From Nocardia kruczakiae NBRC 101016 (lineage in GTDB: Bacteria > Actinomycetota > Actinomycetes > Mycobacteriales > Mycobacteriaceae): a stretch of 64,000 bases of DNA. The stretch is taken from the NCBI RefSeq assembly GCF_001612965.1, contig NZ_BDBL01000024.1:62001-126000 (forward strand), in the 5' to 3' direction. The notes under the pieces are model-generated. The model was not told the origin of the DNA. It saw nothing but the letters and a program-made list of their open reading frames with translations, and did not search any database. The translations under genes were made by a program, and so were the position numbers. Below are positions 1-11,187 of this stretch, one piece after another; within the stretch, counting starts at the first letter, position 1; every line of letters starts with the position of its first letter.

Positions 1-474
1 GGTGATCCAGTTGTCCCACGGGCGCAGCAGATCCGCACGCAGGACCAGCTTCTCGTTCGCCAGGAAGTCGCCGAACGACAGCTCGCGGCGCTCGAGCTTC
101 TCCCGGGCACTGCGGTAGGCGACGGTGTCGGAGACCACGGTGTCGGCGGTCGGGCCCGCCAGCAGCACACCGCATTCCTCGAACGTCTCCCGGACCGCGG
201 CACACACCAGTGCCTGCGCGCGAGCGCGGTCGACCCCGAAACGCTGCCCCCACCAGGTCGGGTCCGGCCCGGCCCAGCCGATTTCCGCATCGGCGTCGGA
301 GGGGTCGACACCACCGCCGGGAAAGACCGTCATGCCGGCCGCGAAGGCCATCGCCTTGACCCGTCGTTGCAGGAAAACCTCCGGACCGGATGCGCCGTCA
401 CGCACGAGCACTACGGTCGAAGCGCCCTTCGGCGCCGGTGGTTCGGCCGGGGTTTCCGCAACAGATTCACTCAC
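1..474 (-). CDS. Nudix hydrolase family protein (3' end outside window)
   Basis: Partial gene: the reading frame is open to the left edge, so the C-terminus is missing. The frame starts at GTG (complement 472-474) and reads VSESVAETPAEPPAPKGAST; the next in-frame upstream codons include a stop. A Nudix box core is visible as AAVRETFEECGV (complement of about 165-205), with the REx(2)EExG residues that bind the divalent metal. A G-rich FPGGGVD segment precedes it. Family knowledge: hydrolysis of nucleoside-diphosphate-linked substrates; the substrate cannot be told from sequence. Position next to the ABC ATPase matches mycobacterial Rv3040c-Rv3041c. Confident on family, not on substrate. Confidence 0.85.
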   Translation of the reverse strand, partial: MSESVAETPAEPPAPKGASTVVLVRDGASGPEVFLQRRVKAMAFAAGMTVFPGGGVDPSDADAEIGWAGPDPTWWGQRFGVDRARAQALVCAAVRETFEECGVLLAGPTADTVVSDTVAYRSAREKLERRELSFGDFLANEKLVLRADLLRPWDNWIT

Positions 475-543
475 GATCGCACCATAACGCGCGCTCGGTT
501 CCGATCGGCAGCAGGTGTCCGAAAGCGGCGCCGGCGCCCGGGT

Positions 544-1431
544 TCAGGCGCGGTGGCGGCCGAAGCGTTGCGAGCGCCGCGCGAAATACCGTCCGTCGAT
601 GCGATCGAGGGCGATGGACTGGCGGAAGGCCTCGCTGAGATTCTCCGCGGTCAGCACATCGGAGAGCAGGCCCTGGGCGATCACATCGCCCTCGTTGAGC
701 AGCAGCGCGTGGGTGAAACCGGGCGGAATCTCCTCGACGTGATGGGTGACCAGCACGGTCGCCGGAGCATCCGGGTCGGCGGCCAGATCGCCCAGTTGCT
801 CGACCAGTTCCTCGCGGCCACCCAGATCCAGGCCCGCGGCCGGTTCGTCGAGCAGCAGCAGTTCGGGATCGGTCATCAGGGCGCGGGCGATGAGGACGCG
901 TTTGCGTTCGCCCTCGGACAGGGTTCCGTAGGCGCGGTCGGAAAGGTGTTCGGCGCCCAGGCTTTCCAGGATGTCGACGGCGCGATCGGTGTCGACCTCG
1001 TCGTAGCGCTCGCGCCAGCGGCCCATCACGGCGTACCCCGCCGACACCACCAGATCCGACACCTTCTCCTCCACCGGGATCCGACTGGCCACCGCGGCCG
1101 ACGACAAGCCGATGCGCGGGCGCAGTTCGCTGATGTCGGTCTTGCCGAGCACCTCGCCCAGCAGCGTGGCCGACCCCGACGTCGGATACAGCTCGGCGGC
1201 GGCCATCCGCAGCAGCGACGTCTTCCCGGCGCCGTTGGGGCCGAGCACGACCCAGCGTTCGTCGAGCTCCACCTGCCAGGTGACGGGACCCACCAGCGTG
1301 TGGCCCGACCGCCGGACGGTCACCTCGTTGAAGTCGATGAGCAGATCGGGATCCGGTTGCGGCACGAGCTCCATCTTTGCCGACGCGCTCGATCCGTTGC
1401 CAACGTGGTCGGTGTGCACGCTATCCGTCAT
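544..1431 (-). CDS. ABC transporter ATP-binding protein (Rv3041c-like)
   Basis: 295 aa single nucleotide-binding domain. Walker A GPNGAGKTS lies at about residues 64-72, the signature is LSEGERKR (171-178, E replacing the usual second G), Walker B is LLLLDEP (191-197) and the switch His is in VTHH (about 230). ATG 1431 has a good Shine-Dalgarno (GGGAGG, 6 nt). No permease gene is adjacent, so it energises an unlinked membrane partner or belongs to a soluble ABC class. It lies in the conserved Nudix-ABC-serB-ctaD block of mycobacteria. The substrate is unknown. Confidence 0.9.
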   Translation of the reverse strand: MTDSVHTDHVGNGSSASAKMELVPQPDPDLLIDFNEVTVRRSGHTLVGPVTWQVELDERWVVLGPNGAGKTSLLRMAAAELYPTSGSATLLGEVLGKTDISELRPRIGLSSAAVASRIPVEEKVSDLVVSAGYAVMGRWRERYDEVDTDRAVDILESLGAEHLSDRAYGTLSEGERKRVLIARALMTDPELLLLDEPAAGLDLGGREELVEQLGDLAADPDAPATVLVTHHVEEIPPGFTHALLLNEGDVIAQGLLSDVLTAENLSEAFRQSIALDRIDGRYFARRSQRFGRHRA

Positions 1432-1501
1432 AGTCGGCCTCCCGCTCCCTCACGATCCGAATCTGCCATTGCCGCAGTGAGATTCCGCACGTTTGAGCAC
1501 C

Positions 1502-2292
1502 CTACGGTGCCACCGCGATCACCGTCATCGAACCCGGCGCCACTTCGGTGAATCCGGCATCCCGCACCGCGGCGATCGTCTTGGGCCCGGCGCCGCCGTT
1601 CACCCGGGCGCACAGCCGGGCCCAGTGCTCCGGCTCCGCGTCACGGACCGCGCAGCGGAATCCATGCTCGGCCCAGGCGAAGGCCTGTTGCACCGGGAGC
1701 GCACCGGCCAGCAACATGCTCGCGTGACCGACCTGCGCCGCCGCCTTGCCGACGGTCATACCCAGGGCCGAATTGACCCACAGCACAGGCAATTCCGGAT
1801 CGGGCGGGCCGGGTTCGTCGTGTTCGAGGTCGGTCCCACCGATCTGCAGTTTGCGGATGCGCGGGTCGACCTCGCCCACCGGGCTCGGCACCAGGGCGCG
1901 GGCCTGGGCGCCACCCACGTCGATCGTGATGCCCTCGACATCGCCGGCCGAGATCCACTGCGCACCCCGCGCTCGCCGCGCCACCTTCCGGATCCGCGAC
2001 CGCTTCCACGCGAGATAGCGCGGCTCCCATTCCCCGCCCGGGCCGACGCGTGGATCCAGGCACAGCGCGACGGCCGCAGCCGCGGCCGCCTCCAGCACCG
2101 CACTGCGCAGCGGCGGTTCGGCTTTCGGAATGTGCAGGACCATCTGCATCGCCTGCACTTGCGCGGGATCGTCCGGATCGCCGCCGCCACCGTAGCCGAG
2201 CGCCAGCTCCGCATGCCGGGCGCGGAAACCGGAATCCAGCACGAGCGGCGGTGCGGCGCCGGGGCCGGGCGCGTCGAGCTCGGGTTCGGTCA

Positions 2293-2293
<1 letters not shown>
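1502..2293 (-). CDS. peptidyl-tRNA hydrolase PTH2-type domain protein
   Basis: 263 aa. The C-terminal third matches the PTH2 fold: LPVLWVNSALGMTVGKAAAQ at about 169-188 (Lys183 in the GK.AAQ..HA motif, His190), and the family ending DAGFTEVAPGSMTVIAVAP. Residues 1-160 are an Ala/Arg-rich N-terminal extension not found in the roughly 120-aa archaeal and eukaryotic PTH2 enzymes. Family role: release of peptidyl-tRNA drop-off products. The ATG overlaps the serB stop by one base (TGATG), so the two genes are probably translationally coupled. The activity of this long actinobacterial form is inferred. Confidence 0.8.
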
Positions 2294-3651
<1,358 letters not shown>

Positions 3652-3708
3652 TCACCCGGAGGCACCGCCACACCCTCCGGCCCGGCGCGGCACCCCCGAA
3701 ACGCCGAA

Positions 3709-3740
3709 CGCGGCGGCCGTCGCACTGGACGGCCGCCGCG
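3709..3740 (-). terminator. hairpin terminator after ctaD
   Basis: Perfect 13-bp inverted repeat CGCGGCGGCCGTC / GACGGCCGCCGCG with a 6-nt loop, 28 nt past the ctaD stop. No long U tract, as is common in high-GC actinobacteria. Confidence 0.75.
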
Positions 3741-3768
3741 CCGGGACTTCGCTACTCGATGCGGGGTA

Positions 3769-5505
3769 CTAGCTCGGCACCTTCTCGAGCTCGGCCACGT
3801 GATGGGACTTCGAGCCCCAGCCCACGTGCGCCTCGGCCCGCATGCGCTCCACCATGTGCGGGTAGTGCAGCTCGAACGCCGGACGCTCGGAGCGGATCCG
3901 CGGCAGCTCGTAGAAGTTGTGCCGCGGCGGCGGGCAGGTGGTGGCCCACTCCAGCGAGTTGCCGTAACCCCACGGATCGTCCACGGTCACGACCTCGCCG
4001 TAGCGGTAGCTCTTGAAGACGTTCCAGATGAACGGCAGCGTCGAGGCACCGAGGATGAAGGCGCCGATCGTGGAGATCGTGTTCAGGGTGGTGAAACCGT
4101 CGGTCGGCAGGTAGTCCGCGTAACGACGCGGCATGCCCTCGTTACCCAGCCAGTGCTGCACCAGGAAGGTGGTGTGGAAGCCGACCATGGTGGCCCAGAA
4201 GTGCCACTTGCCCAGGCGCTCGTCCAGCATGCGGCCGGTCATCTTCGGGAACCAGAAGTAGATTCCGGCGAAGGTGGCGAACACGATGGTGCCGAAGAGC
4301 ACGTAGTGGAAGTGCGCGACCACGAAGTAGGTGTCGGACACGTGGAAGTCCAGCGGCGGGCTGGCCAGGATGACGCCCGACAGACCACCGAAGAGGAAGG
4401 TCACCAGGAAGCCGACCGAGAACAACATCGGTGATTCGAAGGTCAACTGCCCCTTCCACATGGTGCCGATCCAGTTGAAGAACTTCACACCGGTCGGAAC
4501 CGCGATCAGGAAGGTCATGAACGAGAAGTACGGCAGCAGCACCGCACCGGTGGCGTACATGTGGTGCGCCCACACCGCGATCGACAGCGCCGCGATGCCC
4601 AGGGTCGCGTAGACCAGGGTGGTGTAACCGAAGATCGGCTTACGGCTGAAGACCGGGAAGATCTCGGACACGATGCCGAAGAACGGCAGCGCGATGATGT
4701 ACACCTCGGGGTGGCCGAAGTACCAGAACAGGTGCTGGTAGAGCAGCGAACCGCCGGTGGCCGGGTCGTAGATGTGGCCGCCCAGGTGACGGTCGTAGGC
4801 CAGCGCCATCAGCGCGGCGGTCAGCAGCGGGAAGGCCAGCAGCACGAGGACGCTGGTGACGGCGATGTTCCAGGTGAAGATCGGCATCCGGAACAGGGTC
4901 ATACCCGGGCAGCGCAGGCAGACGACGGTGGTCAGCATGTTGACACCACCGAGGATGGTGCCCAGACCGGAAACGGCCAGACCCAGAATCCACAGGTCGG
5001 CGCCGACACCCGGGGAGTGCACGATGTCCGACAGCGGGGTGTAGGCGGTCCAGCCGAAGTCGGCGGCGCCACCGGGGGTGATGAAACCCGCGGTCGCCAT
5101 GGTCGCGCCGAACAGGTACAGCCAGTAGCTGAACGCGTTCAGACGCGGGAAGGCGACGTCGGGCGCACCGATCTGCAGCGGCAGCACGATGTTGGCGAAG
5201 CCGAACACGATCGCGGTCGCATAGAACAGCAGCATGATCGTGCCGTGCATGGTGAACAGCTGGTTGAACTGCTCCGGCGACAGGAACTGCAGACCCGGAC
5301 GAGCCAGCTCACCACGCATCAGCAGGGCCATCAGACCGCCGATCATGAAGAACGACATCGCGGTCACCAGGTACATCACACCGAGGACCTTCGGGTCCGT
5401 GGTGGTGACGGCCTTGTAGATGAACGAACCCTTCGGGCCCAGTCGTGCCGGATACGGCCGTGTCGCTTCCAGCTTGGGGACTGGCTGGGGCTCTACAGCA
5501 GTCAC
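3769..5505 (-). CDS. ctaD: cytochrome c oxidase subunit I (aa3 type)
   Basis: 578 aa from GTG 5505, which has a strong AGGAGG 5 nt upstream; the frame continues open far upstream but without an RBS. Twelve-helix haem-copper oxidase core: haem and CuB ligands are visible in [30 protein letters not shown] (His-Pro-Glu-Val-Tyr), WAHHMYATG and AHFHYVLFG. It reduces O2 to water and pumps protons in the cytoplasmic membrane as the catalytic subunit of the bcc-aa3 supercomplex; the other subunits are not in this window. Length and location beside serB match mycobacterial ctaD. Followed by a 13-bp hairpin. Confidence 0.97.
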   Translation of the reverse strand: MTAVEPQPVPKLEATRPYPARLGPKGSFIYKAVTTTDPKVLGVMYLVTAMSFFMIGGLMALLMRGELARPGLQFLSPEQFNQLFTMHGTIMLLFYATAIVFGFANIVLPLQIGAPDVAFPRLNAFSYWLYLFGATMATAGFITPGGAADFGWTAYTPLSDIVHSPGVGADLWILGLAVSGLGTILGGVNMLTTVVCLRCPGMTLFRMPIFTWNIAVTSVLVLLAFPLLTAALMALAYDRHLGGHIYDPATGGSLLYQHLFWYFGHPEVYIIALPFFGIVSEIFPVFSRKPIFGYTTLVYATLGIAALSIAVWAHHMYATGAVLLPYFSFMTFLIAVPTGVKFFNWIGTMWKGQLTFESPMLFSVGFLVTFLFGGLSGVILASPPLDFHVSDTYFVVAHFHYVLFGTIVFATFAGIYFWFPKMTGRMLDERLGKWHFWATMVGFHTTFLVQHWLGNEGMPRRYADYLPTDGFTTLNTISTIGAFILGASTLPFIWNVFKSYRYGEVVTVDDPWGYGNSLEWATTCPPPRHNFYELPRIRSERPAFELHYPHMVERMRAEAHVGWGSKSHHVAELEKVPS

Positions 5506-5704
5506 TGATCCTCCTGAAGGTGTGCCTTCTGCTCGTTTCGCACGCTCGTGCGTTCCGGCGCATGACGAAACGACGGTGGCTTGCGCTAGAGGCATCGTAA
5601 ACCGTGGCGTCGCAGGCGTCCGACGGGGTCCTACTCTGTGTCGTATTCGCCGCGGGGACGGTGCCGCAATCATCCTGCACGTGGGCGCATGTACCCTACG
5701 CTGC

Positions 5705-6781
5705 ATGCCGGTGAGCGAACGCGTCTCCACCCGAAAGCCCAAGACCCGCAAGCGCACCAGTGCGCGCCGGCTCGCGCTCGGCGGTGCGGCCGTGGGCGCC
5801 GTGGCCGTCCTGGTCACCGGTTGCGGCACCGGGGGCGACGACGCGTCGAGTTCGATCGTCCGGACCACCACCAATATCGCCGGCGCGAGCGTGGTCGGCA
5901 TCGAGCGCGACACCACTCACGCCTGCGCCCTGCCCAGCGCCCCCGACCAGGCCTCGGGCACCCACACGGTGGCGGGGACCCAGGTGCCCGCGGATCCGAA
6001 ACGCATTGTCGTGCTGGATACCGCGGCGCTGGACGCGGTCTGCGCGGTGGGCCTGTGGGAGCGGGTCGTCGGCGCGACCACCGCGGCCGGACCGGCGCCG
6101 CAGCCGAACTATCTGGGCACCGGCGTCCTGAAGATCCCGGGCGTGGGGACCTCCGGGGCGGTGGACACGGCCAAAATCTCCGCGCTGCAACCGGATCTGA
6201 TCCTCGGCGCCGCGGGTGACGGGGATCTCGCCGCGCTGCGCGGGATCGCCCCGACCGTCCTGGTCGAACAGCGCGGCTGGCAGGACGATTTCACCGCTTA
6301 CGCAGAGGCCCTCGGTCGCGGTTCGGCGGGCGCGAAGGCGCTCGCGGACTACCGCACGGACGCCCGCGAAACCGGGGCCTCGATCGCCGCCAACCTGTCG
6401 CAGGCGTCGGTGATCCGCTTCTCCCCCAAGGATATTCAGGTCCAGGGCACCGACACGTTCGCGGGACAGGTACTCGCCGACGCCGGCGTGCAGCGCCCGG
6501 GCGCCCAGCGCGATCACTCGTTCACGGTGGACAGCCTCGCCACCGAGAGCGACCGCAACAAGATCGAGGGCGACATCATCTATCTGATGTTCGACGGCCC
6601 CGACGGTAGGAGCCACGGCGAATCGGTGATGAAGAGCGACGACTGGAAAAAGCTCGGCGCGATCGTCGACAAACGCGATTTCGCCGTCGAGGACGACCTC
6701 TGGCACGGTTCCGGACTCACCGCGGCGCGGGCCATCCTCGACGACCTGCGCAAGACGCTGAACGGGTATGTGACGGACTGA
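5705..6781 (+). CDS. fecB: FecB-like iron-siderophore binding lipoprotein
   Basis: 358 aa from ATG 5705. The N-terminus is basic ([13 protein letters not shown]), followed by a hydrophobic stretch and a lipobox ending VTGC, so it is a predicted lipoprotein of the cell envelope. The mature part has the periplasmic binding protein (BtuF/FhuD type) layout, for example [18 protein letters not shown] and [12 protein letters not shown]. Divergent to ctaD as in mycobacteria (Rv3043c/Rv3044 fecB). No permease or ATPase is adjacent, so it likely serves unlinked transporter parts. A TACCCT -10-like element at 5692-5697 sits 7 nt before the ATG, so the mRNA may be leaderless. Ligand inferred from family only. 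Confidence 0.85.
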   Translation: MPVSERVSTRKPKTRKRTSARRLALGGAAVGAVAVLVTGCGTGGDDASSSIVRTTTNIAGASVVGIERDTTHACALPSAPDQASGTHTVAGTQVPADPKRIVVLDTAALDAVCAVGLWERVVGATTAAGPAPQPNYLGTGVLKIPGVGTSGAVDTAKISALQPDLILGAAGDGDLAALRGIAPTVLVEQRGWQDDFTAYAEALGRGSAGAKALADYRTDARETGASIAANLSQASVIRFSPKDIQVQGTDTFAGQVLADAGVQRPGAQRDHSFTVDSLATESDRNKIEGDIIYLMFDGPDGRSHGESVMKSDDWKKLGAIVDKRDFAVEDDLWHGSGLTAARAILDDLRKTLNGYVTD

Positions 6782-6797
6782 GCCGATGACGCGCCGT

Positions 6798-6820
6798 GGC
6801 CGATGCGGCATGCGTCGGCC
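6798..6820. terminator. hairpin between convergent genes
   Basis: Stem GGCCGATGC / GCGTCGGCC (9 pairs with one G-U) and a 5-nt loop, between the ends of the FecB-like gene and the convergent hypothetical gene. Probably a shared terminator. Confidence 0.5.
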
Positions 6821-6825
6821 GCGGT

Positions 6826-7326
6826 TCAGCGACCGTCCGCGTCGCCCGCCCGGCGCTCGATACGCGACGACGTGTTCGGCCGGCCCGCCGGTGGTCGGCG
6901 CGGATCGTCGGCGGCCGCGCGTGGGCGGAGCGCGTAGGCGGGCACCAACTGGTCGGTGAGATGCAGCGGCGTCCGCCCGTCCGCATAACAGACCGAGAAA
7001 TTCACCCGGCCCAGCCACTCGCCGCTGAATGAGGGCACCCAGTGCGTCAATGTCCCCGGCCGCTCCCCCGTCATATCCAGCCCCGCCCCGTTGACGTGCC
7101 GGGGCGTGCCCGGATCCCGGATGAGAATCGCGTCCAACCGCACCCACACCGGTTTCGGCGGCTGCACGAGCACCCGGTAGTAATAGCCGGCCTCGTTCGG
7201 ATACTGCAGCTGCGGTTCGGTCCCCTCGGTCCGCGGAACATCCTCCGGAAGCCGTCGCGGCGCCCGGCCGGAGAACCCATCGGCCGCCTGCTCCGACGAC
7301 ACACCCTCACCGGAACTCGAACACAT
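6826..7326 (-). CDS. hypothetical protein, unrecognised
   Basis: 166 aa from ATG 7326. I do not recognise a named domain. A central ordered part is plausible (LQYPNEAGYYYRVLVQPPKP; FSGEWLGRVNFSVCYADGRT) between charged, low-complexity ends. There is no signal peptide or membrane segment. A TATTAT element (complement 7333-7338) ends 6 nt before the ATG, which fits a leaderless transcript and supports this start over one 20 codons upstream. It is convergent with the FecB-like lipoprotein gene. It could be a Nocardia-specific protein; function unknown. Confidence 0.6.
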   Translation of the reverse strand: MCSSSGEGVSSEQAADGFSGRAPRRLPEDVPRTEGTEPQLQYPNEAGYYYRVLVQPPKPVWVRLDAILIRDPGTPRHVNGAGLDMTGERPGTLTHWVPSFSGEWLGRVNFSVCYADGRTPLHLTDQLVPAYALRPRAAADDPRRPPAGRPNTSSRIERRAGDADGR

Positions 7327-7403
7327 ATTCGAATAATACCGAGCGGTCGGCCCGATCGACACCCGACCCACCACATCGCGGGACATACCGCGTCCGCCAC
7401 GTC

Positions 7404-7985
7404 ATGATGGGCCGGGTGGGCACACTTCTCGTCCTGGTGAACGGTCTTCCGGGTGCCGGCAAATCGACCGTCGGGCGAGCGCTGGCGCAGGTATCGGGCG
7501 CCCGGTTCCTCTCGAAGGACGCGGTCAAGGAGGCGCTGGCGACCTGCGTCGAGGACCCGGCCGGCCTTACGGATCTGGGCGGTATCGCGATGGACGCGGT
7601 GTGGTCGCTGGCGCGGACGATCCCCGCCTCGGTGGTCATCGATTCCTGGTGGTTCGCACCGAGAGACCGGGAATTCGCCCGCGCCGGTATCGAGAAGGTG
7701 GGTGCGGACCGGGCCGTCGAAGTGTGGTGCGACGTCCCGGCGCACGTCGCGAGGGCCCGCTACACGCGGCGGCGTCGCGCCGACTTCTTCCACGACGGCG
7801 AACGCCTGAGCACCCAGTGGGACGTCTGGGCGGAACAGGCGACGCCCTTGCACCTCGTTCCGGTCGTCGTCGTCGATACGACCGTCCCGGTCGACTACAC
7901 CGATTTGGTCGAACGAATCGAGCGGGCCACCGACGATACACCGCCCCGCCGGGCACCGAATCTCCTTCCACCCCAGCGCACTTGA
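7404..7985 (+). CDS. P-loop AAA-type kinase-like ATPase
   Basis: 193 aa. The N-terminus TLLVLVNGLPGAGKSTVGRA contains a Walker A motif (GLPGAGKST) typical of the zeta-toxin/AAA_33 group of small phosphotransferases. An Arg-rich lid-like segment (ARARYTRRRRADFF) lies near residue 117. The substrate is not predictable. Three in-frame starts lie close together (ATG 7404, ATG 7407, GTG 7416); none has a clear RBS. The gene is separate from its neighbours. Confidence 0.75.
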   Translation: MMGRVGTLLVLVNGLPGAGKSTVGRALAQVSGARFLSKDAVKEALATCVEDPAGLTDLGGIAMDAVWSLARTIPASVVIDSWWFAPRDREFARAGIEKVGADRAVEVWCDVPAHVARARYTRRRRADFFHDGERLSTQWDVWAEQATPLHLVPVVVVDTTVPVDYTDLVERIERATDDTPPRRAPNLLPPQRT

Positions 7986-8052
7986 CCGATCCCAGCTGTC
8001 GGCAGCGACCGAAGCCTCCGCCCACCGCAGAGCCCTCGGGATGTCGCCCACC

Positions 8053-8427
8053 TCAGGCGCGGTCGTGGATGGTGACGGCATATCCGTCGGGATCGGCGAA
8101 GGTGAAGGTGCGGCCGAAGGGGCCATCCGCGGGTGCGGCGAGGATCGAGACTCCGGCCGCGGCCAGATGATCGTGCACTTGCTGCGCGTCGCCGGCGTGC
8201 AGCCACAGTGCGACCCCGGCGCCCGGGCGCGGCGCGACGGCATCGAGATCGACCCCGGGCAGCGGCGTCCGCACCGCGAAAGACACCGGGGCCGTGTCGA
8301 ATACGACCGCGCCGGGCGGGCTCGCCGGAGCGCGGCGCAATCCGAGATGCGTCTCGTAGAACTCGGCCGCCGCATCCACATCACGCACCTGCAGGGCGAT
8401 GAAGTCGGGTCCGGTCACAGTAGACAT
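8053..8427 (-). CDS. VOC (glyoxalase/bleomycin-resistance) family protein
   Basis: 124 aa, one vicinal-oxygen-chelate module: DFIALQVRDVDAAAEFYETH opens the first beta-alpha-beta unit and TFTFADPDGYAVTIHD closes it. Family members are metal-dependent lyases, dioxygenases or drug-binding proteins; which applies cannot be decided. Good RBS (AGGAGAAG) before ATG 8427. It is divergent from a MarR regulator, with two palindromes in the 57-bp gap, so it is very probably that regulator's target. Confidence 0.85.
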   Translation of the reverse strand: MSTVTGPDFIALQVRDVDAAAEFYETHLGLRRAPASPPGAVVFDTAPVSFAVRTPLPGVDLDAVAPRPGAGVALWLHAGDAQQVHDHLAAAGVSILAAPADGPFGRTFTFADPDGYAVTIHDRA

Positions 8428-8441
8428 TGGGCTTCTCCTTC

Positions 8442-8487
8442 TATGTCAGGGTTCTGACATAGAAGAGTATGTCAGAATCCTGACATG
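8442..8487. promoter_or_regulatory. tandem MarR-type operators
   Basis: Two copies of a 20-bp near-palindrome, at 8442-8461 and 8468-8487, built on TGTCAGRRTYCTGACA and spaced 26 bp centre to centre (about 2.5 turns). The second overlaps the marR start codon at 8485. They fill the gap between the divergent VOC and MarR genes, the usual place for an autorepressor site. Confidence 0.85.
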
Positions 8488-8931
8488 CCGCAAGAGAAGG
8501 TGGACCTCGATTCGTCCGTGGGTTATGTCCTCAAACAGGCCGCCGCGGCTTTGCGCGGCGCCATGGATACCGCCCTGCGGCCGTTGGGCCTGAGCGTGCC
8601 GCAATACGCATGCCTCGAATTGCTGGGTCAGCGACCGGGGCTGTCCGCCGCGGAGCTGGCTCGCGGCGCGTTCGTCACACGCCAATCCATGCATACGGTG
8701 CTGCAAGGACTCGAGGATCGCGGTCTCCTGGAACGCCCATCCGCCGCACCGCACGGACGGGCCTTACCGACCCGACTCACCGACGAGGGCGCCCGCCTGC
8801 TCGCGCGGGCCAGTCACGTCGTCGCAGAGGTCGAAGGCCGGATGATCGCGGCTCTGCCCGCAGGCAACGCAGAACGCCTGCACCGAGACCTGACCACGTG
8901 CGCGGAAGCTCTCGATCCGACGAAGCACTGA
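8485..8931 (+). CDS. MarR family transcriptional regulator
   Basis: 148 aa winged-helix regulator: LSVPQYACLELLGQRPGLSA, then the recognition part ELARGAFVTRQSMHTVLQGL (about 60-80) and the wing around PSAAPHGRALPTRLTDEG. Dimeric repressors of this family usually sense phenolic or oxidising ligands. The start codon lies inside the second of two palindromic sites shared with the divergent VOC gene, so autorepression is expected. Confidence 0.9.
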   Translation: MPQEKVDLDSSVGYVLKQAAAALRGAMDTALRPLGLSVPQYACLELLGQRPGLSAAELARGAFVTRQSMHTVLQGLEDRGLLERPSAAPHGRALPTRLTDEGARLLARASHVVAEVEGRMIAALPAGNAERLHRDLTTCAEALDPTKH

Positions 8932-8988
8932 ACGGCCCCATCCGCCCCAGAAGTCGGCCGGCACACGGAGCCTCCCCTACATAAGCGA

Positions 8989-9022
8989 AACCCGGACGTA
9001 CGCAATGCGATACGCCCGGGTT
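8989..9022 (-). terminator. hairpin terminator after nrdF
   Basis: Inverted repeat AACCCGG ... CCGGGTT whose interior also pairs (CGTACGC / GCG-A-TACG), 19 nt past the nrdF stop and lying between nrdF and the convergent marR. Confidence 0.7.
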
Positions 9023-9040
9023 GTCACGCGAGAGCGAAAC

Positions 9041-10009
<969 letters not shown>

Positions 10010-10049
10010 TCACTCACCCTTCCCGCTTCGCCGGTCATTGTACGCTCGG

Positions 10050-10094
10050 ACACTACTCCTAGTGGGCCTCCGCTCAGCACAGCACAAGGGCTTG
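10050..10094 (-). promoter_or_regulatory. paired NrdR-type boxes upstream of nrdF
   Basis: Box 1 at 10050-10065 (ACACTACTCCTAGTGG, arms CACTA/TAGTG) and box 2 at 10079-10094 (ACACAAGGGCTTGTGT, palindromic apart from the centre). Both fit the NrdR pattern of ACAC.A and T.GTGT arms. The centres are 29 bp apart, slightly less than the usual 31-32. They lie 47-91 bp upstream of the nrdF start. NrdR is the ATP/dATP-sensing repressor of nrd genes. Confidence 0.8.
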
Positions 10095-10261
10095 TGTCTC
10101 CCACATCCTGGGCAAATGCGTTCCGGGGTGGGAAGTTCCACACCGCGGCCGCGAGCGAATGACGAGCGCGCGATGCACAGGCTACTGCCGCCCCACGGCC
10201 GCAGCAATGATGCCGAAAGTTTGCCATCGCGGTCCACGCCCGGGATGTGGTGTGCACTAAC

Positions 10262-10317
10262 CGTGCAAACCTCGTCGGCTTGCGCAGATTTCTCACATTG
10301 GCACGGAGGTTTGCACG
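10262..10317. repeat. 12-bp perfect inverted repeat, 32-nt spacer
   Basis: CGTGCAAACCTC at 10262-10273 and GAGGTTTGCACG at 10306-10317. It lies 26 nt past the stop of the alpha/beta hydrolase gene and about 260 bp upstream of nrdF. It could be a long-loop terminator or a looping operator. GC content of the arms is lower than in the other terminators here. Confidence 0.7.
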
Positions 10318-10342
10318 AAAAGTTCACCCGGACGAGCCGCGC

Positions 10343-11008
10343 TCACTCGCTCAGCAGCAGTTCGGCCACGGCCTGCGGGGCCTCGTGCATGGCGTCGTGG
10401 CCGGTCGGGAGGTCGTGGACCAGCCATTCGGGGTCGGCTTGCAGGCGGGTGCGGAGGCCGGCGAAGGGGGTGTCTTCCCAGCCCGAACAGTAGACGAACT
10501 CTCGGCGCGGGACTCGGGCGAATGCGCCGGTGAGCCGGACCGTCTGCATGAAGGACGCGAGAGGGTGGGGGCGGCGGCGGGGGTCGCCGTTGCCGGGTGG
10601 GTGGACGGCGTAGCCGGTGGTCGCGGCGCCGGCGGCGAAGACCTGGCGGAAGTGGTCGTTCGTCGCGGACCAGCACGATTCGCCGTCGCGGGGGACGTAC
10701 GCGTCGAGATGCACCAGGCGGGAGATCCGGCCGCCGGCGCGGTCGGCGGCCGCGGCGATCACCATTCCGCCGTAACTGTGACCGACCAGCGTCACGTCGG
10801 TGAGGTGGGCACGGTCGAGGAACCGCACGACGTCGTCGGCGTGGGTGTCGAGGGTGGTCGTCGCGACCGTCGCGGCGTCGTCGTCCGGCCGCAGACCGGT
10901 CAGGGTCAGGGCGTGGACGGTGTGACCGGCTTGCTCCAGGAACGGAACCACCGTCTCGAACGACCAGGAACCCTTCCAACCGCCGGGCACCAAAACGTAT
11001 GTCCCCAT
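10343..11008 (-). CDS. alpha/beta hydrolase
   Basis: 221 aa from ATG 11008, which begins the fold directly (MGTYVLVPGGWKGSWSFETV, oxyanion-hole strand). The nucleophile elbow is GHSYGG (Ser), and the C-terminal catalytic His is in PTGHDAMHEAPQ. This is the small salicylate-esterase/hydroxynitrile-lyase-like subgroup. No substrate can be assigned. An upstream start 13 codons earlier is possible but would add a basic tail. A GCGGAGT/ACTCCGC inverted repeat lies 25 nt upstream of the start (11033-11052). Confidence 0.85.
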   Translation of the reverse strand: MGTYVLVPGGWKGSWSFETVVPFLEQAGHTVHALTLTGLRPDDDAATVATTTLDTHADDVVRFLDRAHLTDVTLVGHSYGGMVIAAAADRAGGRISRLVHLDAYVPRDGESCWSATNDHFRQVFAAGAATTGYAVHPPGNGDPRRRPHPLASFMQTVRLTGAFARVPRREFVYCSGWEDTPFAGLRTRLQADPEWLVHDLPTGHDAMHEAPQAVAELLLSE

Positions 11009-11032
11009 GTGCTTTTCCCACTTTCTCCAGCC

Positions 11033-11052
11033 GCGGAGTCGAGGCACTCCGC
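11033..11052. repeat. inverted repeat upstream of alpha/beta hydrolase
   Basis: GCGGAGT (11033-11039) and ACTCCGC (11046-11052), 6-nt spacer, 25 bp upstream of the hydrolase start. Possible operator. A second inverted repeat, GAATGGCTT (11092-11100) with AAGCCATTC (11113-11121), lies 67 nt beyond the mgtE stop and may be a terminator. Confidence 0.5.
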
Positions 11053-11187
11053 CTCGATCACTTCGCGTGGAGACAGTCTCACCGGCGGGGAGAATGGCTT
11101 GCTACCGATAGAAAGCCATTCGGTACCTGTTCGACGCCAACCTCGCCGGGTGCCCCTGTATCTGCTCCCTGAGTGCGCGGTTCCGGC

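Noticed and set aside
10343-11008. Alpha/beta hydrolase as the missing OleB
   Set aside because: Small esterase-type protein 21 kb away in an unrelated neighbourhood; it lacks the haloalkane-dehalogenase-like features of OleB.
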